Assembly: GCA_009778415.1 (NCBI GenBank)
Contig: WRJV01000150.1
Span: 1-5,012, forward strand
DNA: 5,012 nt
Source of the DNA: Clostridiales bacterium
GTDB lineage: Bacteria > Bacillota > Clostridia > Peptostreptococcales > Anaerovoracaceae
Direction of reading: 5' to 3'
Shown here: piece after piece, positions 1-5,012 of the stretch
How the letters are laid out: every line of letters begins with the position of its first letter
How positions within the stretch are numbered: position 1 is the stretch's first letter
Made by a program: the position numbers and the translations under genes
The notes under the pieces: model-generated
The model's input: only the letters and a program-made list of their open reading frames with translations
What the model was told of the DNA's origin: nothing
Databases searched by the model: none

Positions 1-173
1 CCCAAGAGCTTCCAAAAAACATTTGGATTTGCGTAGTCTTGGAACAGGAACAGGCTGTCGAGGATACTGCTTTTTCCAACATTGTTTTTTCCTGCGACGA
101 GGGTTATGGGTTTTAGCTCCATGGAAAACTCCTTGAAGCACCGAAAATTGCTAATCTCTAATCGTGTATACAT
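1..173 (-). CDS. AAA-family ATPase (RecF/OLD-like), N-terminal fragment cut by window edge
   Basis: Only the first 57 codons are visible; the gene runs off the left edge. The protein starts with the beta-strand pattern typical of RecF/SMC-type ATPases: LEISNFRCF (residues 5-13), an acidic-hydrophobic stretch, then LKPITLVAGKNNVGKSS (20-36), whose Walker A loop is G28-K-N-N-V-G-K34-S35. The later signature, Walker B and any C-terminal nuclease (Toprim) domain would lie outside, so a plain AAA_15/AAA_21 ATPase cannot be told from an OLD-type ATPase-nuclease. I chose the ATG at 173-171 rather than the one at 122-120. It keeps the conserved first strand, and it has an AGAGGAG ribosome site 7 bases upstream. 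It begins one base after the Uma2-gene stop, which implies one transcript and translational coupling. It probably binds ATP and acts on DNA or with the nuclease encoded before it; that role is inference. Confidence 0.85.
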   Translation of the reverse strand, partial: MYTRLEISNFRCFKEFSMELKPITLVAGKNNVGKSSILDSLFLFQDYANPNVFWKLL

Positions 174-174
174 T

Positions 175-786
175 TTAGCTCTCCTCTGCAAACACGTCCT
201 GCATGTTTATCTGACAGCCGCCAAGCACGGCCACTGGTATCGTGTCATTTTCAACGTAAATAGTTGTAAAATATTCTCCATCCTTCAATACATGGACAGA
301 CACGGCTTTTTCGTCTGGATCGACAATCCAGTATTCTCGAACGCCGACACCAAGGTATTTATTGAATTTCACTATCCGGTCGAGCCTTGCAGTTGACGGT
401 GACAGTATCTCAATCACCATGTCAGGGGCGCCGTCGCAGCCCTTGTCGCTCAATTTTGAATTGTCGCACACCACCACAATGTCAGGCTCCACAACTGTGT
501 CGTCATCACCTTTAGCGTTCAGGCGCACAGCAAACGGCGCGGCGTACACCATGCATGGTTTACAATGCAAAAAGTTGGAAATCTGCCGGGACAGTTCCAT
601 GCTGATTCCCTGATGCTTGCGAGCAGGAGGCGGCGTCATCATCGTAACAGTCCCCGGAACCCCTGTAAACTGCTTGCCGCCGATGTACGGCACGCCGTCA
701 ATCAGTTCATATCTGGCTTTATCGTCCCACATTTTATAGTCAGCATAAGTGTAACGTTTATGGCTTTTGCTTGGAATAGCTTGCAT
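175..786 (-). CDS. Uma2-family (DUF820) putative PD-(D/E)XK endonuclease
   Basis: The 203-residue product has the length and motif order of Uma2/DUF820 proteins, which adopt the PD-(D/E)XK restriction-endonuclease fold. Visible marks are the N-terminal YTYADYKMWDDKARYELIDG (residues 12-31, with the family's 'ELIDG' box), and the SMELSRQISNFL helix (62-73). They continue with VVEPDIVVVCD (98-108; candidate metal ligand D102), DMVIEILSPSTARLDRIVKFNKY (122-144; candidates E126 and K140) and REYWIVDP (150-157). No signal peptide or membrane segment is seen, so it should be cytoplasmic. The start ATG has GAAAGGG 10 bases upstream and a strong promoter at 824-852. It heads an operon with the ATPase that begins one base after its stop. 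Most Uma2 proteins have no proven substrate; nuclease activity is inferred from the fold. A role in defence or in a mobile element is possible but not shown. Confidence 0.9.
   Translation of the reverse strand: MQAIPSKSHKRYTYADYKMWDDKARYELIDGVPYIGGKQFTGVPGTVTMMTPPPARKHQGISMELSRQISNFLHCKPCMVYAAPFAVRLNAKGDDDTVVEPDIVVVCDNSKLSDKGCDGAPDMVIEILSPSTARLDRIVKFNKYLGVGVREYWIVDPDEKAVSVHVLKDGEYFTTIYVENDTIPVAVLGGCQINMQDVFAEES
181..187 (-). promoter_or_regulatory. Ribosome binding site that decides the ATPase start
   Basis: The minus strand reads AGAGGAG, then 7 bases (AGCTAAA), then ATG at 173-171. The site lies within the last codons of the upstream Uma2 gene, so ribosomes ending that gene are placed at the ATPase start. 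It supports the longer ATPase start over the downstream ATG at 122-120, although that one also has an AAGGAG six bases upstream and could be a secondary start. Confidence 0.7.
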
Positions 787-823
787 AATGCCGGATCCCT
801 TTCGTTTCAGATATCCTCTTTCG

Positions 824-852
824 ATTATATACTAACGGCTCAAAACAGTCAA
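824..852 (-). promoter_or_regulatory. Sigma-70-type promoter of the Uma2-ATPase operon
   Basis: Read on the minus strand, the -35 box is TTGACT (852-847) and the -10 box is a perfect TATAAT (829-824), separated by exactly 17 bases. The Uma2 ATG is 37 bases beyond the -10, so the 5' leader is short. It is the best housekeeping promoter match I see in the window. The -35 box is also part of the left copy of the inverted repeat described at 847-867. Confidence 0.75.
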
Positions 853-867
853 TCCCAGCCTGTCAGG
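847..867. repeat. Left copy of imperfect inverted repeat flanking the toxin-antitoxin module
   Basis: AGTCAATCC (847-855), three bases, then the near-palindrome CCTGTCAGG (859-867). The same two words recur in inverted orientation at 1766-1781, where they overlap by two bases instead of being three apart. The pair brackets the antitoxin and toxin genes. The matches are short, so this could be chance. Confidence 0.35.
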
Positions 868-932
868 GGACTGCGGTTATTTGCCGTCAAGCGATTTGGA
901 GAAATAATTGATGCGTTTGTCTTTATAATTTC

Positions 933-947
933 GTCAATAATATTGAC
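933..947. promoter_or_regulatory. Palindromic putative operator of the toxin-antitoxin operon
   Basis: GTCAATAATATTGAC is a perfect palindrome of two 7-base arms around one central A (position 940). Its right arm overlaps the -35 box TTGACA (943-948) of the antitoxin promoter. A second, outer inverted pair, TTTCG (929-933) and CGAAA (954-958), is centred about 3.5 bases to the right of it. Ribbon-helix-helix antitoxins such as RelB/DinJ bind short palindromes at their own promoters and repress them, so this is the natural operator candidate. Function is inferred from position and symmetry. Confidence 0.6.
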
Positions 948-970
948 AACAAACGAAAATATGATAAGAT
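943..970 (+). promoter_or_regulatory. Probable promoter of the antitoxin-toxin operon
   Basis: The -35 box is a perfect TTGACA (943-948). A 16-base spacer leads to TAAGAT (965-970), which matches four of six -10 consensus bases. The adjacent TATGAT (960-965) is a better -10 by sequence but would leave only an 11-base spacer. The antitoxin ATG is 23 bases downstream. The overlapping palindrome suggests autorepression. Confidence 0.6.
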
Positions 971-993
971 TGAATAGAAAGGGGAGATTCGCG

Positions 994-1308
994 ATGACAA
1001 ATGCAACCAATTTGAATATCAGGATTGACCGTGACCTGAAAACAAAAGCCGACAGATTGTTTAACGATATGGGAATGAGCCTCACCACGGCTGTAAACAT
1101 ATTCGTTCGGCAAGCCGTATTAGAACGGGCAATCCCATTTAAGATACATAGGGACTTTGAAGATACAGGGGCGCTTGAGAACATAGAAAAGCGCCGAGCT
1201 GCCATGCAGGAAATAAGAGAATTGCTATCTGGTATTGACGGAAGCAAAATTGACCTCGCGCAGTCGAGAGCAGAAAGAAGATCAGACAAGTATGAACGCA
1301 CTTATTGA
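994..1308 (+). CDS. RelB/DinJ-family antitoxin (ribbon-helix-helix)
   Basis: The 104-residue protein has the RelB/DinJ family pattern. The N-terminal DNA-binding strand LNIRIDRDLKTKADRLF (residues 7-23) is followed by NDMGMSLTTAVNIFVRQAVLERAIPFKI (24-51). That matches the family's 'GLSLSTAINLFLRQ...PFEI' core. The charged C-terminal half (about 52-104) would wrap around and neutralise the toxin. It is expected to act in the cytoplasm as a dimer and to repress its own promoter through the palindrome at 933-947. The start ATG has GGGGAG (981-986) seven bases upstream; the long in-frame upstream extension has no such support. The last 17 bases overlap the toxin gene, which favours coupled synthesis. 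Classic partners of RelB/DinJ are RelE/YafQ toxins, but here the next gene encodes a PIN protein. Confidence 0.9.
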   Translation: MTNATNLNIRIDRDLKTKADRLFNDMGMSLTTAVNIFVRQAVLERAIPFKIHRDFEDTGALENIEKRRAAMQEIRELLSGIDGSKIDLAQSRAERRSDKYERTY

Positions 1309-1741
1309 TACCAACGTTATTCTTGATGGCATTCTCGAACGCGTACCAAACGCTGATGCTGCGCAAAAAATCAACCAATTTGTGGTAGATGGGCATATTG
1401 ATGGCTATCTTACAGCAAATTGCCTAACGGATATTTTTTATATCGTTTCAAAAAATCTTGGTGGATTCATAGCTAAAAAAATTATTAAAAATTTACTTGT
1501 TTCATTTTCTGTTGTAAGCGTGGATGGAGATGACTGTCTTAGGGCGGTCGACTTTCCGATGCAGGATTTCGAGGACGCATTGGTGGTGGTTTGTGCAGAA
1601 AAAGCGGCTTTAAGTTACATTGTTACAAACGATAAGGAATTCTTAAGAGAAGTGGAATCGAGCATCACCACCGTCACCCCCGCCGATTTTGTTTCGATAG
1701 TGTTGAAAGCAAAGATACCTTCAAGCGGAAGAACTCGATAG
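1292..1741 (+). CDS. PIN-domain toxin (VapC-like ribonuclease, PIN_3 type)
   Basis: The 149-residue product is a single PIN domain, the Mg/Mn-dependent RNase fold of VapC-type toxins. Visible motifs are MNALIDTNVILDGILER (residues 1-17, catalytic candidate D6), LTANCLTDIFYIVSK (40-54), FPMQDFEDALVVVCAEK (88-104, acidic D92, E94 and D95) and YIVTNDKEF (109-117, D114). The protein ends soon after the usual TPADFV strand (129-134). The length is normal for the family and no key acid is obviously lost, so the toxin looks intact. I chose the ATG at 1292 because the PIN fold starts exactly there and AGAAAGAAG (1272-1280) lies upstream. The 19 codons before it in this frame lie inside the antitoxin gene and are not PIN-like. 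It probably cleaves RNA when free and is held inactive by the antitoxin; its target is unknown. Confidence 0.88.
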   Translation: MNALIDTNVILDGILERVPNADAAQKINQFVVDGHIDGYLTANCLTDIFYIVSKNLGGFIAKKIIKNLLVSFSVVSVDGDDCLRAVDFPMQDFEDALVVVCAEKAALSYIVTNDKEFLREVESSITTVTPADFVSIVLKAKIPSSGRTR

Positions 1742-1765
1742 TATCCACAAACCGATGCGTTTGAC

Positions 1766-1781
1766 CCTGTCAGGATTGACT
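1766..1781. repeat. Right copy of imperfect inverted repeat flanking the toxin-antitoxin module
   Basis: CCTGTCAGG (1766-1774) runs into GGATTGACT (1773-1781), the inverse complement of AGTCAATCC at 847-855. The last base is also the third base of the hypF stop codon (TGA on the minus strand, 1783-1781). The copy sits in the 39-base gap between the converging toxin gene and hypF. In that gap I see no convincing terminator, only a 5-base stem (CTGTC 1767-1771, GACAG 1784-1788) without a T-run. Confidence 0.35.
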
Positions 1782-4087
1782 CAGACAGCCAGCAGGCACA
1801 TGCCAACGTAATTCTGCCCAAGGGCGATCCCACCGTCATTTGGGCTAACAGAGATGTTGTAATACACTTCAAAACCGCCGTCTCTCAGCAGCTTGAGCGC
1901 CATTTCCATCAACACCCGGTTCTGAAACACCCCACCCGTGAGCGCCACTTTTCCTATCCCGTCCCTTTCCCTTATTCTGATGCACCGCTTGAAAATCATG
2001 TCGGCGACCTGCTTGTGGAACTTCAACGCGAGACGGTCTTTTTCGCTGCTGCCCGGATTTTTCAAGGCTCTGGCTGCCGCGTCCTCAAGCAGTATGGCGC
2101 ATTCCCCTTCGTAGCTGTTTTCCTGGCATATGCCAAGCAGCGACGAAACTGCGTCAAACAGCCTTCCCATGCTTGAGCTTTTGACCGTATTGACCTTTTT
2201 CTCAATTGCCTCCTTCACTATGTTCCAATTATCGTGTTCGGTTATGTTGCTTGCGGCGATTATCTCTGCAATGTCAACCATGACCTCGCCTTCTGCGGAT
2301 GCAGCCAGCTCGCCCTTGCCTTGTGCCAGAGCATAGCTGACCGCCGGCTTCCATGCGTCCCTGACCAATGCGTCGCCGCCGACCATCTCGACATATTTCA
2401 GGTGCGCGTCACGCCTGAAACTGCTTCCTTCGCAGATCAGGAATTCGCCGCCCCACACTGCCCCGTCCGTCCCGTACCCAGTACCGTCGAAGCTGACTCC
2501 TATCATAGGGCCTGTCAAATTGTGTTCAGCCATAACGGAAGCCACGTGGGCGTGGTGGTGCTGAACGCGGATGAGCTTTATACCGTGCTTTTTTGCATAT
2601 TCGTCTGCGTACTTCGTCGTCTCGTAGAGCGGATGCATGTCGCAAACCACAGCTTCTGGGCTGATCCCAAAAAACGACTTCATGCGCTCGACATTTTCTT
2701 CATATACCCGCATGTTTTCCAAATTGTCGAGGTCGCCGAAATACTGGCTCACATACGAAAGCACCCCCTTGCTGAGCGCGAACGCGCTCTTGAGCTGCCC
2801 GCCGCAGGCGAGCAGCTCTGCGCTTTTGTCAGGCGCCTGCCCAAAGGCCCTGACAAAAAGCGGCACGGGGGCGTAGCCTTTCGAGCGCCTTATCATCTGC
2901 GGCTTGCCATCGATTACGCGCACGACTGAATCGTCGACAGCGACCCGTATTTTCCGTTTGTTGTAAAACGTCCCTGCAACAAGCCCCTTTGACATTAAGG
3001 CAAGTTCAAACATTTTATCGTCGTCTTTCACCATGGGGAGGCCCGAGACGTTGGCGCTGGTCACAATAAGAGGCCTACCGCAGGATTTTAGCAGGAGGCG
3101 GTGCAGGCCCATGCTTGGAAGGAAAGCCCCGATGAACCGGCTGCGTCTGAATTCGGGAGGGCAGTTTTCTTGGCTTGCCTGTTTTCGCTCGAGGAGCAGG
3201 ATGGGTTTTGGTGACGACTCAAGCAGGTTTTTCTCGGTTTCGCTCATTTCGCAATACTCAGAAACCTGCCAGGCGCTTTGGAACATGACGGCAAAGGGCT
3301 TTGTGTCTCTGGCCTTTAGCTTGCGTAGTGCTGCAACCGCACAGTCCTGAAAGGGGTCGCATATGAAATTGTAGCCGCCGGCGCCCTTTACGGCTATGAC
3401 TTTCCCCTCGTTTAAGAATTTTACGGCTAGTGACAGCAGCTCTTCTGTACCGCCGGCTGCGCCTTCGCAGACGGTGCTTTCTTTGCCTGATGCCCTGTAT
3501 AGGAGCTGAGGGCCGCATTCGTGGCAGGATATGGTCTGGGCGTGGTACCTCCTGTCTGCAATGTTCGCGTACTGCCCGCTGCAAAAGCTGCACATCTCAA
3601 AGTCAACCATGGACGTGCTTTCCCTGTCGTAGGGCATTTTGTCGATAATAGTGTACCTTGGGCCGCATTCCATACAGCTTATGAACGGGTGGCGGTACCT
3701 CTCGTTTGCCGGATCATCCATTTCGCGGGCGCAGCTCTTGCAAATAGACAGGTCTGCCGGAATCATGGCAGCGTCTTTGTCGCCGCCATGGCTGCCTGCT
3801 ATATTAAACCCTTCAAACTCCCTGTACGGAACACGCTTCCTCTCTATGTGTATGATTTCTGCCGGCTTTGGCTTCTCCCTTGTCAGTGCGTCGAGGAATT
3901 CGGAAATCTGCAAAGATGTACCGGTCAGGGTTATTTCCACAAGCCCCCCTGTGTTGAGCACTTCGCCGCTTATGCCTTGGCGTATTGCCAATTTGGCGAC
4001 GAACGGTCGGAAACCCACCCCTTGGACTATTCCCCATAGCGTTATTCTCTCTGCAATCTTCTCATCAGTCATGATGATGGCTACCAT
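1781..4087 (-). CDS. hypF: HypF carbamoyltransferase, [NiFe]-hydrogenase maturation
   Basis: HypF uses carbamoyl phosphate and ATP to make a carbamoyl adenylate and passes the carbamoyl group to the C-terminal cysteine of HypE, the source of the cyanide ligands of the hydrogenase iron. All family domains are present in its 768 residues (usual length about 750). The acylphosphatase domain has GIVQGVGFRPFV (19-30; catalytic R27 and N45). The double zinc finger has perfect spacing: C116, C119, C138, C141, C166, C169, C188 and C191. The YrdC-like nucleotide domain spans about 215-400 (KGAGGYNFICDP; SANVSG at 344-349). The Kae1-like domain spans about 425-768, with H510-X3-H514, FDGTGYGTDG (533-542), TGGVFQNR (717-724) and SPNDGG (748-753; D751). 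The start is uncertain: the ATG at 4087 overlaps hypB by 23 bases, and an internal ATG at 4072 overlaps it by 8 and still keeps the whole fold. Neither has a strong ribosome site, suggesting coupling to hypB. Confidence 0.97.
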   Translation of the reverse strand: MVAIIMTDEKIAERITLWGIVQGVGFRPFVAKLAIRQGISGEVLNTGGLVEITLTGTSLQISEFLDALTREKPKPAEIIHIERKRVPYREFEGFNIAGSHGGDKDAAMIPADLSICKSCAREMDDPANERYRHPFISCMECGPRYTIIDKMPYDRESTSMVDFEMCSFCSGQYANIADRRYHAQTISCHECGPQLLYRASGKESTVCEGAAGGTEELLSLAVKFLNEGKVIAVKGAGGYNFICDPFQDCAVAALRKLKARDTKPFAVMFQSAWQVSEYCEMSETEKNLLESSPKPILLLERKQASQENCPPEFRRSRFIGAFLPSMGLHRLLLKSCGRPLIVTSANVSGLPMVKDDDKMFELALMSKGLVAGTFYNKRKIRVAVDDSVVRVIDGKPQMIRRSKGYAPVPLFVRAFGQAPDKSAELLACGGQLKSAFALSKGVLSYVSQYFGDLDNLENMRVYEENVERMKSFFGISPEAVVCDMHPLYETTKYADEYAKKHGIKLIRVQHHHAHVASVMAEHNLTGPMIGVSFDGTGYGTDGAVWGGEFLICEGSSFRRDAHLKYVEMVGGDALVRDAWKPAVSYALAQGKGELAASAEGEVMVDIAEIIAASNITEHDNWNIVKEAIEKKVNTVKSSSMGRLFDAVSSLLGICQENSYEGECAILLEDAAARALKNPGSSEKDRLALKFHKQVADMIFKRCIRIRERDGIGKVALTGGVFQNRVLMEMALKLLRDGGFEVYYNISVSPNDGGIALGQNYVGMCLLAV

Positions 4088-4748
4088 TGCCGACTTGTGA
4101 CGCTTTCCAAGAGAGCCACGCGGCAGCTTCTACAAAGCCCTCCTCCGACCTTCCGGAGGTTTTGAAAACCATGGCATCCTTGTTTAGAGCTCTAACGCCT
4201 TTCATGAAGAACTCTTCGTCAAAATCCACATAGGGCAGCAGGTCGGTTTTGTTCAGTACTATCATGTCTGCTTTTTCAAAAGCCAGCGGGTACTTGTACG
4301 GCTTGTCGCTACCCTCAGTCACGGAAGCCACCAGCATTTTGACGTGCTCGCCTATGCTGAACTCGGCTGGGCAGACTAGGTTTCCTATGTTTTCGATAAA
4401 CAATATGCCGCCGCTGCCAAGGTCAATGCTGTCCACCATGCTCTGCACCATCGGCGCGTCCAAGTGGCATGCCCCAAAGGTGTTTATCTGATAGGCCTTG
4501 ATCCCAAGGCTCTTCAGCTCCTGCGTGTCGATGTCCGACTCAATGTCGCCTTCGATGACGCAAGCGCCCAGCCCGTCAAGCCGCCTGATCAGGTTTTTGA
4601 GGGTTGTGGTCTTGCCGGCGCCCGGTGCTCCCATCACGTTGACGCACAGGATTTTGTCCTTTGACAATTTTTCGTTGACATGGAAAGCGATGTGGTCGTT
4701 CTCATCAAGTATGCCTTCCATAACGTTTACTTTTTTCACGTCGTGCAT
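4065..4748 (-). CDS. hypB: HypB GTPase, nickel insertion for [NiFe]-hydrogenase
   Basis: HypB is a SIMIBI-class GTPase that works with HypA to load nickel into the hydrogenase large-subunit precursor in the cytoplasm. The 227-residue product shows the P-loop GAPGAGKTT (40-48), EGDIESDIDTQ (66-76), the dimer-interface metal site FGACHLDA (91-98; C94, H95), and ENIGNLVCPAEF (119-130; C126). It ends with the guanine-specificity motif NKTD (166-169) and TSGR (197-200). It lacks the N-terminal CxxCGC nickel site and the histidine-rich stretch found in some homologues; its only histidine cluster is H224-H226 at the extreme C-terminus. The ATG directly follows the hypA TAA with no gap, and GAGG (4760-4757) inside hypA serves as ribosome site. 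The downstream end overlaps hypF. Identification is secure. Confidence 0.97.
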   Translation of the reverse strand: MHDVKKVNVMEGILDENDHIAFHVNEKLSKDKILCVNVMGAPGAGKTTTLKNLIRRLDGLGACVIEGDIESDIDTQELKSLGIKAYQINTFGACHLDAPMVQSMVDSIDLGSGGILFIENIGNLVCPAEFSIGEHVKMLVASVTEGSDKPYKYPLAFEKADMIVLNKTDLLPYVDFDEEFFMKGVRALNKDAMVFKTSGRSEEGFVEAAAWLSWKASQVGNGSHHHD

Positions 4749-5012
4749 TTACTCAACCTCGATTTCCTTAATGTAGAATTCCTTTCCGATTTCTGTGGGC
4801 TGCCCGTCGGCCCCGCAATCCGGGCATGCGAAAGACATGGGCTTGCGCTTGAAAAGCGCCCCGCAGGACGGGCACCTGAGCTTGGGTTCGACCCTCTCGA
4901 TTTCGAGCATGGCCCCTTCGCACAAACTGCCTTCCGAAATGGCATTGAAGTACATATCTATTGATTCCCCAACAAGCCCTGAGTAATCGCCCACAACCAA
5001 CGTTATTTTTTT
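4749..5012 (-). CDS. hypA: HypA nickel metallochaperone, C-terminal part (cut by window edge)
   Basis: HypA binds nickel at its N-terminus and, with HypB, hands it to the hydrogenase large subunit (in some bacteria also to urease). The frame stays open to the edge, so these 88 codons lack roughly the first 25-30 residues of a normal 113-120 residue HypA, including the nickel-binding Met-His start. Visible parts are the KKITLVVGDYSGLVGESIDMYF strand-helix (the family's 'I.GE.SG...E' region), then GSLCEGAMLEIE and the structural zinc site formed by two CxxC pairs, CPSC and CPDC. It ends in GKEFYIKEIEVE, matching the usual C-terminus. A TTG at 5000 could be read as a start but lies in the middle of the conserved domain, so it is not the true one. 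The TAA stop abuts the hypB ATG. Confidence 0.93.
   Translation of the reverse strand, partial: KKITLVVGDYSGLVGESIDMYFNAISEGSLCEGAMLEIERVEPKLRCPSCGALFKRKPMSFACPDCGADGQPTEIGKEFYIKEIEVE

Noticed and set aside
82..396. Plus-strand 104-codon open frame at the left edge
   Set aside because: It is antisense to the ATPase start and the end of the Uma2 gene, both of which have clear family motifs.
924..929. Plus-strand TATAAT as an alternative -10 for the antitoxin
   Set aside because: No -35-like hexamer lies at 16-18 bases upstream (901-907), and it is farther from the gene than the TTGACA-based promoter.
565..993. Upstream in-frame extension of the antitoxin
   Set aside because: It runs through the divergent promoter region and into the Uma2 gene. 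The RelB/DinJ fold and ribosome site point clearly to the ATG at 994.
849..1301. Minus-strand open frame opposite the antitoxin
   Set aside because: It mirrors the antitoxin gene in the antisense frame, has no family motif, and would cover the mapped promoter and operator.
1767..1788. Possible terminator hairpin CTGTC...GACAG between the toxin gene and hypF
   Set aside because: The stem is only five base pairs with a 12-base loop and no following T-run on either strand.
2234..2929. Long open frame (231 codons) on the plus strand opposite hypF
   Set aside because: It lies wholly inside hypF on the opposite strand, shows no recognisable motif or ribosome site, and is explained by the GC-richer codon pattern of hypF.
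3521..4100. Overlapping plus-strand open frames opposite the hypF N-terminal region
   Set aside because: They are shadows of the acylphosphatase and zinc-finger coding sequence; no promoter or ribosome site supports them.
1..5012. CRISPR array, tRNA, rRNA, riboswitch or insertion sequence
   Set aside because: No regularly spaced direct repeats, no tRNA or rRNA-like stretches, no recognisable riboswitch core and no transposase were seen on either strand.

Overview
The window looks like a piece of a bacterial chromosome from an anaerobic, hydrogenase-bearing bacterium. Purine-rich Shine-Dalgarno sites, TTGACA/TATAAT-type promoters and the family mix (Uma2, RelB/DinJ with PIN, hypABF) would suit a clostridia-like Bacillota member. 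That assignment is an inference; nothing here fixes the taxon.

The right two thirds (about 1781-5012, all on the minus strand) is a hydrogenase-maturation operon, transcribed hypA > hypB > hypF. hypA is cut by the right edge of the window, so its N-terminus and the operon promoter lie outside. The genes are tightly packed: the hypA stop directly abuts the hypB ATG, and the start of hypF overlaps the end of hypB. HypA and HypB deliver nickel to the [NiFe]-hydrogenase large subunit. HypF makes the carbamoyl group that becomes the cyanide ligands of the iron. hypC, hypD and hypE do not follow hypF here.

The left third is accessory and visibly richer in A+T. A plus-strand type II toxin-antitoxin pair (994-1741) joins a RelB/DinJ-family antitoxin to a PIN-domain RNase toxin, with a 17-base overlap. 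It converges tail to tail on hypF across a 39-base gap. Divergent from it, on the minus strand, is a Uma2-family putative PD-(D/E)XK nuclease (175-786). One base after its stop begins a RecF/OLD-like AAA ATPase (1-173), cut by the left edge. The 207-base divergent intergenic region (787-993) holds a good promoter for the Uma2 gene. It also holds a promoter with an overlapping palindrome, probably the autoregulatory operator, for the toxin-antitoxin pair.

The points most worth a second look are the translationally coupled nuclease plus ATPase pair (a possible defence module), the RelB/DinJ-PIN pairing, and a short imperfect inverted repeat that brackets the toxin-antitoxin module, whose right copy ends inside the hypF stop codon.
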